Shown in pieces: positions 10,097-21,300 of a DNA stretch of 64,000 nt. The DNA is from Lactuca virosa (taxonomy: Eukaryota; Streptophyta; Magnoliopsida; Asterales; Asteraceae): the NCBI GenBank assembly GCA_928212115.1, contig CAKMRJ010005523.1, positions 137,429,270 to 137,493,269 on the forward strand. The letters run 5' to 3'. The stretch's first letter is position 1, and every line of letters begins with the position of its first letter. The notes beneath the pieces were generated by a model. It was not told where the DNA came from, did not search any database, and saw nothing but the letters and a program-made list of their open reading frames with translations. The position numbers were made by a program, and so were the translations under genes.

Positions 10097-11144
10097 ATGG
10101 CCGAAGCCTTGGAGTACGTTGGGCGTACTTCGGTACGCTGGGCGTACGCGGCGTGGCAGCTGCTCGGTTCCCGGGTCTCGGACGTGTCATCAACTGTGAT
10201 AGGTGGAATCTGAGCGAAGAGAGGGGAGACGTGGCTAATCTGAGGCCCTGCATGCGAACGTTGGGCGTAAGCTTCTACGCGGGGCGTTCTCCTTCGAATA
10301 AGTCTCGAATTTTCATTTATTTTTATTTATAAACTTCAAAAATTCATATCTTTCGCATACGAGCTCCGTTTTTAAGATTCTTTATATCCACGCGTAGATG
10401 AAATTATGCTCTACAACTTTTGTTTAGACTCCGTCGGCTAATTTTGACTTAATTTTTTAATATTATATTTTTAACGGGCCGGGACAGGAAAAGTCTGTTA
10501 AAAATTCATAACTTCTTCATCCGATGTCCGTTTTCGTTTGTCTTTTTACCGTTCTACTACTATTGACGAGACCTTCGATTCTCGTTTAGGTTGCGTCGAC
10601 TAAAAATGAATCGATCTTTATTTTGAGTTTTTAGTTGTCTACTGCTATTCTGAAACTTAGAAAAATCATAACTTCCTCATACGAAGTCAGATTTGGACGT
10701 TCTTTTTATAAAAATTCTCGGTTTAACGAATACTACGACTTTCGTTTAGATCACTAAAGCTAAAATGTAGTTTGTCGAAAACTCACTTTTTACGTCATAT
10801 GGCGTCGTGCCGGTTCTGTCGCGAAACTTCAATAAGTCATAACTTTTTCGTTATAACTCAGATTTCGATGAGGTTTTCGCGTAAATGTTTCTAACGAGAT
10901 TATTTACAACTTTCAATAATAAAATTTTACTTATTTTCAACTTTTATATTTTCGTTAAATTTCAATATTTGACTTTTGTTCGGAATCTCATAAGACTTCC
11001 AAAACATTCTGAATGATTCTAAACATAGTTTTACTTTAATTTAAGTAAAAACTATCTGTTAGAACTCAATACTCAAATTCATATAATATTTCATAATATT
11101 ATTCATTATAAAACACGATAACTGAACGTGTATGTTACATGAAG

Positions 11145-11191
11145 TCATTTGAACCATTGAACTTCTCCAAATCAAACTTGTGAGATGCCAT
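11145..11191 (-). pseudogene. Copia-T gag start, unit A
   Basis: The minus strand reads MASHKFDLEKFNGSN from the ATG at 11191. Gypsy-1 then interrupts it, and the sequence resumes at 1353. The same start is at 39139 in unit B, where gag is uninterrupted at this point. Confidence 0.82.
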
Positions 11192-11217
11192 CTTCAATCG
11201 TAGGAATACAAACCGCA

Positions 11218-11229
11218 GCTCTGATACCA
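11218..11229 (-). other. Primer-binding site of Copia-T unit A
   Basis: TGGTATCAGAGC on the minus strand lies 2 nt from the LTR boundary at 11232 and matches initiator Met tRNA. Confidence 0.88.
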
Positions 11230-11231
11230 CT

Positions 11232-11809
11232 TGTTAGGAAGTAAAGTGTATAACAAGCAAAACTAAAAGCATACAAGGAATAGTATTTATGTGGTTCAGT
11301 CAATGTGACCTACGTGCACAGGCAGGAGGGGAGTATTATTTATTTCAAAGCTCTCAAACAGAGGTTACAAGTATAATTTTCATAGAGATTCGCCTAACAC
11401 TCTAGAACTCAAGATACTACATGACGTAGCATGCATCCCTATATATACTTGAGGGATAAGACTTAAAACCCTATTGGGCCAAGCCAATTGGCCCATAGGC
11501 CCATGAAAGGTTTCAACCAATCATAATCCACCATGAAATATCTTGTAGAACATTCATCCTTGCATGAGCATTAACAACACGCATGATAGAGCATCATGAT
11601 CCCTAGAGGCATATCATGATGCAAGAGTGGCACATCAAGATCACCATGGCATATCAACCATCATAGTGGTGCATCAAGTTATAATCCTTAAGCATATTTA
11701 ACTTCTAAGCTTCCTTGAACAATACTGAGCATCATAGGGGACTTCATAGCTTACAACTCATCAAGGAACCTAAGTGGCGCATCCTTGTAACATATGGTGC
11801 ATCAGCATG
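11232..11809 (-). repeat. Copia-T LTR, unit A, left piece
   Basis: It starts TGTTAGGAAG and matches 39180-39756 of unit B. It carries the minus-strand TATA region near CCCTATATATACTTG (about 11438-11452). The LTR breaks at 11809 and resumes at 33514, with 52 bp missing relative to unit B (39757-39808). It is shared as the LTR between gag of unit A and pol of unit B. Confidence 0.87.
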
Positions 11810-12193
11810 TGTAGAGACCCATTTTTATATGAACGGTGTATGCGGAAGTAAGATATCTCGAGATTTATCGTGTTTTTGTAAGTATGAACACGAAGAACAT
11901 ATTATGAGTTCATGAAAAAGACTAAGAAAAAAGAGAGAATAATATTGATATTCATGAAGAACATGGTGGGAGAGAAACTCTCCCTGGGTGGGAGAACCCA
12001 CCAAATTTCTCTCTCTAGAGATTACATTGTGAGAAAAGTAATCTACTAAGAAAAGTAAAATGAGCTAGCTAAAGTAAGAAATGACCAACTCTCCCTTTAT
12101 ATAGGAGGGAGAGTATTTACACCATAAATACAATAAGGGAAAATACAACATAATAAACACTCATTATTTGTAGAGCATTTCCATGCACCAACA
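11810..12193 (-). repeat. Copia-U 3' LTR
   Basis: This 384-bp sequence runs TGTAGAGACCC...CACCAACA, which on the minus strand is TGTTGGTG...GTCTCTACA. It has a minus-strand TATA box CCTATATAAAGGG at 12096-12105 and a PPT (AGGGAGACAA) directly at its inner edge. The partner 5' LTR is absent, so only the 3' end of the element survives. The five bases before it are GCATG. No matching copy is found at the other end of the block. Confidence 0.72.
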
Positions 12194-13456
12194 TTGTCTC
12201 CCTAAATGCTTACAAATGATGAGAGATCCAATAAGTGATACAAGGCTATAATATAGTAATCCGACTAGCAAGTGTGGTAATAAAATGAAATCAAGTGTTG
12301 AAATGTCTCTGAAACTCTGAAGTGTCTGTGTAGTCTGAAACTGGCCATGAATCTCTAACAATGAAGGTCTTCGGCTTCAAAGCAAAACCAATGAAGCAGA
12401 AAAAATAAGATCCAAATATTCAAACCAGTCATAATCACCCGAAGAAGGAGGTCACCATGAGCAAGTAGAAGATCCAATAAAAGAAACACTTCGGCTTCAA
12501 AAGTCTGAAAAACATCTCAAGTTCTCGAATCATAATACACCAAAATTCTTCAAAGAATAACCTGCTAACAATGTGAAGCATCCATAAAATAAAGTCCGGA
12601 TAAAAATAATGTGAGTCCAAAAACATGGTCTAGCATTGCCGAAAATTTGATCCAAGGATCAAAAATAAGTGCCACGTCACATTGCCAAAATAATCTTCGT
12701 CTTCAACATATCACAAATCCAAACTCGTGAAACCATAAGATCTGAACCGGATGCGAACAAAAAATCATCCTGTGGTAGAGTCCGAATAATAAATAATATG
12801 AATCGGAAAACATCGAGTAATGCCAAAAATTTGATCCGTAAAGACCAAAAATAAGTGCCACATCGCATCACTAAATAAATAATCGTCTTTAGAAGTCTTC
12901 AAAAATCCAAACTCAAACAATCATAATAACCAAATCTGGATGATATTCTCTCCCTATTTTTGATAACCAATGACCGAATATCAAAAATCAACAAATCATC
13001 GGATGGAGAGTGTCGGATACCAAGAGCTAACAGAGAAGCTCTCCCTAGATGTATGAAGGGTCTCGATAAGAAACGAGAAAGAGTAAAAGAGATACTCTTG
13101 CGGTCATGAGGAGGCGGGTGACATAGTTGCTGAAGCTGTGCTGAGAATAATCTGTTGTGCCAAAAATATATATCCAAATATCCAAACTGCGGTGCCGGAA
13201 CACTTGAAGTGGTCTTCAATAGAGAATAAAGTCCACATGCTCAAGATACATGATTCGTCAACCAAAAATCAAGAGCGCCAAGTCATAATATCCCATAAAG
13301 TGAAGAATGCGAAACAACTATGTTGATCAATCGCCATTGCGGTGCAAGCATCACAAAAATAAGATGAAGTCCGACTGCGGTAGGAGTATTCTTCCAATAA
13401 TAACCGGCATGAAATGAACCAATGTGACAATCCAAGGTTCGGTTGTGGCAAAAATT
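12194..13456 (-). mobile_element. Copia-U internal remnant, no recognisable domains
   Basis: This stretch begins with the PPT at 12194-12209 and has no readable gag or pol. It contains diverged internal repeats: phrases such as 'CTTCGGCTTCAAA' recur near 12370 and 12490, and 'AAATTTGATCC' followed by 'AAAAATAAGTGCCAC' recurs near 12645 and 12830. I assign it to Copia-U only by adjacency to the LTR. Confidence 0.45.
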
Positions 13457-13800
13457 GATGTTAAAAAAATAATTGGTGTAAAAAAATAATTGGCTAAATA
13501 AAAATAATTGGTGTTAAAAAAAGAATAGCTGAATAAAAAAAATTTGCGTTAAAAAAAAATTAGCTGAAAGAAAAAAAGAAAAAAATAATAATAAAAAAAA
13601 CTGAATAAAAAGAAGTTAAAAAAATAAGAGGGTTTTTTAAAAAAAAAAAAAAGGAAGGAAAAAAAGGAGGAAGGAGGGAATAAGGAGGGGGGAAGGAGGA
13701 AGAAGGAGGAAGGAGGGAAGAAGGAAGGAAGAGAGGGGAGGAGGGAGGGAAAATCCGAAGTTGAGAAAGGGGGGGGGGCTGATGAGAGGGGTTGCGGGTC
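13457..13800. repeat. Low-complexity A-rich then purine-rich stretch
   Basis: From 13457 to about 13640 the plus strand is A-rich with repeated 'AATTGGTGTTAAAAAA'-like words. From 13639 to 13753 it is all purine except one T at 13681, mostly GGAAGGAGG words. A G10 run lies at 13769-13778. No gene is visible. Such polypurine tracts can form triplex DNA, but that is only potential. Confidence 0.9.
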
Positions 13801-14099
13801 TAAGGTGTTACGGATCAGAGGGGAAGACGGAGGTGGAGTTGCGGTCGGATGGAATGGCTACAGATCGGAATGGGTGCGGATGGTGTTGACTGCGGTGCGA
13901 GGAGGCAAGCGGCTGCGGTGCGAGACTGCAGTGGAGCGCCTGTGGTCCGAACCGAAGTGAAGAAGGCTGCGTCCGAAGGGAATTCTGAAGTTGCGGTAGT
14001 TTTACTTTGAAGTTCGTCGGAAACGGACTTATAATGGAGAAGTAATAGCACTTTGAAGTTATTGACATTATTGGTCCCTGATAGAGAAAGATGGCAACA

Positions 14100-14958
14100 A
14101 AGGACCATGCATGCAAGGTAGTAGGCGCGAGAGTACGCCCAGCGTAGCGAATTAAGTGGACGCAGGTGTGGGAGGAGTATGCCCAGCGTACACTTAGAGG
14201 TCCTAAACCCTAATTTTGGGGGCTAAGCACTATATAAGGAACATTATAACATAAACCCTAGCCTCCTTACTAGCCCCTCACCTTCAAAAAACCCTAATAC
14301 GCCCTCATACTCCATTGTGGTGTGTGTTTGATCTCTTGAGCTTATTTTTGGTGAAGAAAAGCTTGGAAGAAGTGAAGAGGAGTTGGAGAAGAAGAACTTG
14401 AGTATCTTGAGCTCAAGGATCTGGAACTTTTTCATCTTTTGGCACTCAAAGGAGTTATAAAGCTCCTAACTTTCCTCTTAGAAACTTAGATATAGGATTA
14501 TGGAGCCTTGGACCTTTTTAGGTCCAAAGGATGGATCTTTATCATGCAACTTCGTTTTTGAGCTTAGGGTTGCCACCCTTGGAGCTCAAAGAATTCCTCT
14601 AGCAGTAAAGTTTCAACCTTTAAGGCCTTTATGTGGCCATTCATGAGATCTAGCCATTTCTATGGAGTTAGTTGCTATTATTCAATGTTTGGGCTCATTT
14701 GGTGGATTGCAAGCCACCAAGTGATCGAATTTATGGATTAAGACGATGAGAAGGACTTGGATCTGTGTTTGTAGCTTCTGGATTAGAGTATTAAGCACTT
14801 AATGGGAAAAGTGACTTAACAGAGGAGTACGCTAGGCGTACATACAGTTACACGCAGCGTACACTTCATTCAGCTAGTACGCTTAGTGTACACAAGAGTA
14901 CGCCCTACATACTCATCAGTTATGGTATTGGTGTGTTTTGGGCCTCGGGTTGGACCAA
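14100..14958 (+). repeat. Gypsy-S LTR, left piece
   Basis: This is the first part of a plus-strand Gypsy LTR that continues at 32164-33513 after the Gypsy-2 insertion. It has palindromic words (TACGC-CCA-GCGTA near 14134-14146, a variant near 14179-14191, then more near 14826-14890). The TATA box TATATAAGG is at 14231-14239. The left boundary is not certain: I see no clear TG start, and 13801-14100 holds nothing I can assign. Length and 3' sequence resemble the Gypsy-4 LTR (58252-60458). Confidence 0.6.
14231..14239 (+). promoter_or_regulatory. TATA box, Gypsy-S LTR
   Basis: TATATAAGG lies about 40 bp downstream of the last TACGC/GCGTA palindrome and is followed by a C/T-rich leader, as in the other Gypsy LTRs here. 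Confidence 0.55.
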
Positions 14959-15632
14959 TGTGACATCCCCTAATTTCTCGGCCAGAAAAGACCGATTTAA
15001 TTTATGCTTTTAAAATAAAATATGAGTAATCTTTTTAAAGGATGTTGCGGAATTCGTCCCCAAAACAAAACATGATAAAAATTTATCAAAACCTTTCTTG
15101 AAGAAATACATATTTGCATTTTATATCAAAACCTCGGGATGTCATGTTCCGATATAGCTCAAAAGCATAAACAACACATTATAAGCCTTACAACAATTAT
15201 TTACAACTACTGGCCTATAATTCCAAAATCTCTCATCATCATCCGACTATGCTCGGGATCCACTACCTATAATACAAAAAGCTGAGTGGGTCAGGCTTGG
15301 GAGCCTGGTGAGCATATAGGGTTTTCAACCCACAAATAATAATAAATTTATTAATTTAATCAACCGACAATGACCCTGATTACCCATTCTCGTTATCCTC
15401 ACTTTACGTCCCTAAACACCTATCACAAGGGACCTAGCCTAAGGATTATCATCGGGATGGACACTACTGCTAAGGGGACTCCTCATCCATACAGGTCCTT
15501 AAGGAAACCATGAGGGGGATGGAGTACACCAATGAACATATAGTTCACCAACACCTACAGGATGCGAACCTGCTAGCATTCCACTGGACTGTCTGGAAAG
15601 GTCTGTGGTCATCATCTATACTCCGCTAGACG

Positions 15633-15633
<1 letters not shown>

Positions 15634-15669
<36 letters not shown>

Positions 15670-15741
15670 AAACAACAACAACAACAACAACAACACAACA
15701 ACAACAACAACAACCAACAACAACAACAACAACAACATCGA
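15634..15741. repeat. (CAA)n microsatellite
   Basis: About 108 bp of ACA/CAA repeats with few interruptions. The equivalent place in the sister LTR (30481-30506) has only about 25 bp, so most of the array grew after insertion. The poly-Asn/Thr frame across it is not a gene. Confidence 0.95.
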
Positions 15742-16214
15742 GGCCTCTCATCATTTTAACACACATCAACTATTTCGTCTACCCATGTTTTACCCAACAT
15801 ATTTGTAGATAAAAATACATATACAGTTTAAAACTTGTATAAAACATCTATTCAGTAGTCATCTCAAATAAAAAATTAATATAATTACACATAGCACATA
15901 TTTTATGGAAAATACTTCATATCTATGTGTAAGATGAAAGTGACTATACACTCACTTGATTTAACGATAATCGGGCAGCACTTTGTTTCATAAAACAATC
16001 GCTTCTGATAAAACCGGGAGTTTTAATGAGAAACCGGGCTCTGCGAGGGTTGAGCTTCAAAACCGAAAAGATAAATTTCTCGGGCTCTTCGGGACGTGTT
16101 TCGGGTGTTTGGTATGATACCGGGGCTTTAGGGGAAGTTGGAATGTAAGAAATATGGGTTTAGGGGTGAAATATGGCAATTTTCCAAATTATCATCGGGA
16201 GGTCTCACACCCTT

Positions 16215-16224
16215 CTATTTATAG
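16215..16224 (-). promoter_or_regulatory. TATA box, Gypsy-2 3' LTR
   Basis: CTATAAATAG on the minus strand. The sister box is at 31023-31031. Confidence 0.6.
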
Positions 16225-17326
16225 CAGGAAGCTTCGAATTTGAGGGCTGAGAAGCGAACACGTGGCAGCAGATGCGAGGGGGCAGGTGGCGCACATGTGA
16301 GGCTAGGACACCTGGTGCGACACGCGTCGGACGGAGGCGAGGCGGCTTCGGAAGTGAGGAGTCACCGGGCACGCGTCGGACGCCTATTGGACCGCACTTC
16401 GGACAGCTCTCCGGATCAGACACGCGTCTGATGACTCACCGAGATCGGACACGGGGCGGGTTCCGAGTGAGGGTGATGTGGCTATTCCAGACCATGCGAA
16501 ATTTCTCGGATTTCGTGTTTTTCTGGATTTTTGAGTCAGAAACTTCTAAAATCCATAACTTTCGCATACGGGCTCCGTTTTTGACGTTCTTTATATGCAC
16601 GCATAGGTAAAATTTTGCTCTACAACTTTTGTTTAGACTTCGTTGGCTAATTTTGATTTTAATTTTAATATTATTATTTTTAAATGACCGGGACAGGAAA
16701 ATCCGTTAAAAATTCATAACTTCTTCAACCGACGTCCGTTTTCGTCTGTCTTTTTACCGTTGTACTACTATTGATGAGACCTTCGATTCTCGTTTAGGTT
16801 GTGTCGGCTAAAAATCACTCGATCTAAAATTCGAGTTTTTAGCTGTCTATTGCTAAGCTGAAACTTAGAAAAATCATAACTTCCTCATACGAAGTCATAT
16901 TTGGGCGTTCTTTTTATGCATACTCTCGGTTTAACAAAACACTACGACTTTAATTTAGATCACCAAGGCTAATAAGTAGTTTATCAAAAACTGACTTTTT
17001 ATGTCATTCGGCGCCATGCCGGTTTTGTCGTGGAACTTCGACAAGTCATAACTTCTTCGTTATAACTCGGATTTCGGTATTCTTTATATATCCGGAATCC
17101 TTGTCACGACCACTACAACTTTCTTAATAGATATCGACTTTATCTAATATTTATTTTCGATGCTTATTTTTTTTCTTAATTAATTAAATCCTAATAATTA
17201 AGCATAAAACACATAATTCACATAATAATCACATAATTCCTCTTCATTTCTTCAAAATGAGTTACAAAGGTTGACCTAGAATATTACATCATCATTAATG
17301 CCTATCGTAGAAACACGGGCGTTACA

Positions 17327-17342
17327 ATTCTCTCCCCCTTAG
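17327..17342 (-). other. Polypurine tract of Gypsy-2
   Basis: The minus strand reads AAGGGGGAGAGAATT directly against the LTR. Confidence 0.88.
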
Positions 17343-17361
17343 GATGATTCCGTCCCCAGAA

Positions 17362-17580
17362 TCACACATCAACAAACAAATGCGGATAGCGACTCATCAT
17401 ATCACTCTCCGTTTCCCAGGTGAGATTTGGCTCATTCGTATGTTTCCATCGCACAAGCACTAAATCGACCATCTTGAGTCGCAACTTCTTAGTCTTACGG
17501 TCAACGATTGCCTCTGGTTCTTCAATTAACCTCTTATTTTCATCTAACCTTAATTCAGAAATTGGAATTATGTCGGGTAC
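17362..17580 (-). pseudogene. Gypsy-2 chromodomain-like C-terminus
   Basis: The minus strand reads the acidic linker ISELRLDENKRLIEEPEAI, then VDLVLVRWKHTNEPNLTWE and YPHLF, ending in a TGA at 17362-17364. The upstream half of the same gene is at 25138-25280, on the other side of Copia-2, and GGTAC is duplicated at the joint. It would target integration to marked chromatin. Confidence 0.85.
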
Positions 17581-18333
17581 TGTTGGGTTTTGAGCATTCT
17601 AACACTCATATGGTGTACATGCAACCCTATAAACCTTGGATCTGTGTTTTCTCTATTATACATGCAAATATTAACTATTCCAAGGTTTCATCCTAACTAG
17701 CATATTATGAAGCATTCTATACTACAAAGTTCTAGTTAGATGAAATACCTTTTGATGTAGCTTGATGATTTCAAGCTTTAAGAGCTTAGCCCCAATAGTG
17801 TGGAAGCCTCAAATGGAATCACAAATCACCAAAACACATTGGAAGAACTTGAGAGAATATGTATGCACACTAAAATCGGCCCACTCTTATTTTCACACAC
17901 TTGTGCCTATTTTGTGAGCCAAGGACCCCTTTATATATTATGGAGGATTAGGGTTATATCCATGTAAACCCTAATACCCATGACCTTTCATTTACATAGG
18001 ATCCATGGGTTAAAATCTCCATGGACCATCCATGAATGCTTAGCCCAACCTAAATGAACTTGGCCCATTCCATATATATAAGAGTCCATATTTAATTAGT
18101 TCTTTTTGATCACTTAATTAATTCTAAATTAATTCTTGATCAATACTAATTAAATAATATGATTCCATATTAGTATATTAGAACTTATAATATATTAATA
18201 TAAATCATAAATATACTATTCTCAAAAGACTATCCATATAAATTATGCCGGTGAAGTGCAACCCAAATGGACCATGCCGGGTCGGGTCAAGTACATACTA
18301 AATATAGTTATGGACTTAGACATTAATCCAACA
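17581..18333 (-). repeat. Copia-2 3' LTR
   Basis: A 753-bp LTR running TGTTGGGTTT...AATCCAACA. A minus-strand TATA-like TATATAAAGG lies at 17928-17937. It differs from 24392-25137 by scattered small changes. Confidence 0.94.
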
Positions 18334-18346
18334 GTCTCCCACTTGG
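18334..18346 (-). other. Polypurine tract of Copia-2
   Basis: The minus strand reads CCAAGTGGGAGAC next to the LTR, the standard Copia form. Confidence 0.88.
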
Positions 18347-21300
18347 ATAAGTCTAAAACTATTATTGAGTATGACTTCAAAACCTAACTGGCAATCGTAG
18401 CTCTTAAAGCCGCTGTCGAACTCTGACCTTGTCAATGACTTGTCCATTAGATAAGGGATCATATATTCCTCCATTGTAGATATCATATGGACTGAGACAT
18501 GGATTATAATCATTCTCTTTGTCCATTTGTTGTTTCCCGATTTTCGATTTATGATGACTGACTGATTGAACAAATCAAATCAGTCCTGGCTTGGCCAAGC
18601 ACTCACTTTGTGTCATCGCTAAATCATCGAGGGGCCCACAGATATTGCTTTTATCCCGAAGGCAAAAGGAATGGATAAACTTCGACTCATATGGCTTGCT
18701 CTACTACTTGTTGAATCATACACAAAGGCACGTTTTATAACATCGAGTTACCAATGCGTTTTCGTGCAATCAATGTATAACCAACTCATAGCAACAACTC
18801 ATATCTCTAGGTTTTAAGAATATAAGATATTATCGTCTCATGATCACTCGTGATAAAATCCATGAAGTGATTCAAATGAGCGTGGGTTGAATCCAATACT
18901 CAGAACTTATGAGCACTCATGAGTGTTATAGCACCACTTTGTCCACCAACTTGGACCTCTACAAACCAACCCATGATAGTCTTGATTCATATCTACTTCC
19001 AACATATGACCGACTGTGGATGGTTTGAATAACTTAATCATTCAGGAAGAGCGACTTAGTTATTCTGGAAGTCAAAACATGCAAAGTGAAACACAAGAAT
19101 AAATGAATCAAATATGGTATCAAACCCTATGAATTAAAAACACTAGTTGTCAACTTTATACTTGAATAACTTAATCATTCAGGAAGAGCGACTTAGTTAT
19201 TCATTGTTTCAGTTTTATCAACTTTATACTTGAATTAAAAACACTAGTTGTCCCATGCTCCAAGCATGTACACTATGTTTTTCTTAAACAATAGCTTTGC
19301 CATACACCAAGTATGCACTCTATGTTTGTCTATGATCCTTACTTTGTGAAATAAACCAATTGAACATAATTTCAATGATTCTAATTTCACACTCCCAAAT
19401 CCTTATCGAAAAATGTGAGAATTTCAAAGTCCTATCAGTTATCGAAATTTCTTTAGATTTTAAACTTATATGCACTGACCGTCCTGTAATGAATATGTAC
19501 AAAGTCACAAAGACTTGTCAACAGTCATTATAAGGTATTCCAATGGAGATCAACTCCATGGAAACTAAGTCTCATATTCAAAGTACATTACTTTGGACAT
19601 GCTTCTTGCATTAAGTTTTCTAATCTTACATAGATAACTTCCACCTATGGAGACAACTCCATATTCTCATTTTGACTATCACTTCTGAATAAGAGATGCC
19701 TCTTTTCAGAATATGTCAATATGGTCCTTCCAAAATTAGCACTATACTTCCAACTGTCCCTGAGCAACCAATCTTTGGAAAACCTCAGATTGTCCTCGAC
19801 AATTGCTTAATCATTTTAGTCATGTCCAATTCTAGACCTTTTCCCTTCTTAATGCCTCTGGGCATTTGGAAAAATTTAGAAATGACAAATATTATAGCAC
19901 ATGCAATCGATCCTGTACCCAAAGCAAATGGTACACGATTCATGATGTCTCACATAAAGACATGATTCTAGACCAGTCTTTTGCTACAATATTTTTATTT
20001 GCCATGTTTTCAAAATTTGACTATGAAGAGGGATGCCGTAATCATAATCGAATTTTGAGAACGCAATATATAGAATTTCCTTAAGTTGAACCAATCCAAC
20101 ATGAAATTCATATATATATTCTTGACTAAAGATAATTAAGGTCTCAATCTAAGCCTTTAGAACTGAAATGAAGTATATCCTCTGCCTTAATTATAGCAAA
20201 ACAACTTTTTCAATCCCTGCAGCCTCACGAATTGAAACTTTTGTTTTCTATAATTAACATTGCTAACTTGCAACACTAACAATAATTATCATGCTCCCAC
20301 TAACATGATGATTATTATCATAACACTTATGCTCCCACTAGCTTTGACATGTACTCAGAGATCAGCTGGACTTCTAGAAATCAATACTTTATTGACTTTC
20401 TTACCAAAGTTCAGATTTCTGATACGAGATGCTTTGATAAAACTTTATCAAAATGATACACCTTTCGTTAGATAGCATGCATGTGTGTCTAAACAATTTT
20501 AGAACTATGAAAAGGGATGTCGTAATCATAGTCTCAATTGTTTAGACCTTTTGCCATCTGCTTCAAATCTACTTGGTGGAAGTGTTTCCTCATAATCATT
20601 TTCATGAATCGGAGAGAAACCTTATGACCCTTAGATTTTATGGTGTATGTGTTCTTATCCATGTGAATCGTCAAAACCATAGTCATAAGACAAGGATAAT
20701 GACAAATCCAAACTCATATGGACTGAACTTATGCAATCTTAACTTCTTGCCACCTGGCAGTACAGGGCCTGCCATTGCTTCCAAGTTGTTATGCAACCAA
20801 TTGAGAACTTTCAGAACTCCTATGCAAAGCCAACTTTAACTGGAATGGGCACAGAATATGTCAACACGATAGGTTATAAACCTCAAGTCGTGTGCTAGTG
20901 AAGAACCTAAGGTTTTATTCTTGATTAGTTCTTGAAATTCTTGCCAAATATTCAAGAGATAGTGCGGATTCTTTATCAAGACAAACACTTCACACAATTG
21001 GCCTTAGTTGGTCTTTGTTTTATCCAAAACATCACAACTTACCAATTTCAAATGTACAAGAGTAGGACACTTTTACTCTTTCATTTGACAAGTGTTTTAA
21101 ACCTTTCTTTAAGATATGTCACTCAAGTTACAATCTTGGAGTATGACTCTAAGAATTGTTTTGGAACGAAGTATGACTCATCTTCCTGATCTAACCATTT
21201 CAACAATTCATGACTCCTCTTCTTAGTCATAAGAATGCACTAAGATGACATTTAGAGGACTAATTGTGATATGATTTCTAAATCATTAAGATGATCACAA

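Larger units (their letters stand above)
1359..11139 (-). mobile_element. Gypsy-1: Ty3/Gypsy element with chromodomain-type tail
   Basis: This is a minus-strand LTR retrotransposon with both LTRs (1359-3439 and 9022-11139). It has a perfect 5-bp target duplication TGAAG at 1354-1358 and 11140-11144. A tRNA-iMet PBS (9006-9017) and a PPT (3440-3460) are present. Domains in transcription order are gag, zinc knuckles, PR, RT, RNase H, integrase and a C-terminal region ending WENKNEIRAKYPHLF, the order of plant chromoviruses. It is inserted in Copia-T gag. Its own integrase is split by a solo LTR (4713-5511). It is coding-dead: there is a premature TAG in gag, at least two frameshifts, a stop after RT and a changed RT active site. 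In the first 130 bp of the two LTRs I count six substitutions, so it is not a very recent insertion. Confidence 0.95.
9022..11139 (-). repeat. Gypsy-1 5' LTR
   Basis: This LTR of 2118 bp matches 1359-3439. U3 units are anchored near 10837, 10666, 10506 and 10344. The promoter palindrome is present twice (10114-10128 and 10133-10147), against once in the sister LTR. The TATA box is at 10087-10096. The interrupted AT tract at 9171-9249 is longer than in the sister. TSD TGAAG follows at 11140-11144. Confidence 0.95.
14959..17326 (-). repeat. Gypsy-2 3' LTR
   Basis: A 2368-bp LTR running TGTGACATCC...CGTTACA. Read on the minus strand, U3 units are anchored near 17046, 16874, 16714 and 16552. ACGCGTCGGACG-type GC-rich words follow near 16320-16440, then the TATA box CTATAAATAG at 16224-16215. 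A CAA microsatellite lies in the distal part. Confidence 0.94.

Noticed and set aside
13808..14116. Two overlapping minus-strand frames of about 100 codons
   Set aside because: Composition is Ser/Pro/Leu-rich without motifs. They lie next to a low-complexity tract in an unassigned gap. No start context or homology is recognised.
15605..15808. Open frame rich in Asn and Thr
   Set aside because: It is a translation of the CAA microsatellite inside the Gypsy-2 LTR. Length differs in the sister LTR and no domain is present.
16205..16610. Overlapping frames on both strands rich in Arg and Gly
   Set aside because: They span the CG-rich promoter palindromes of the Gypsy-2 LTR. The sister LTR does not preserve the frames.
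19905..19960. Possible RT/RNase H relic in Copia-2 (RVPFALGTGSI)
   Set aside because: Resemblance to RVPYASAVGSIMYAM is short, and the surrounding reading does not continue as RT, so it is only mentioned in the region note.
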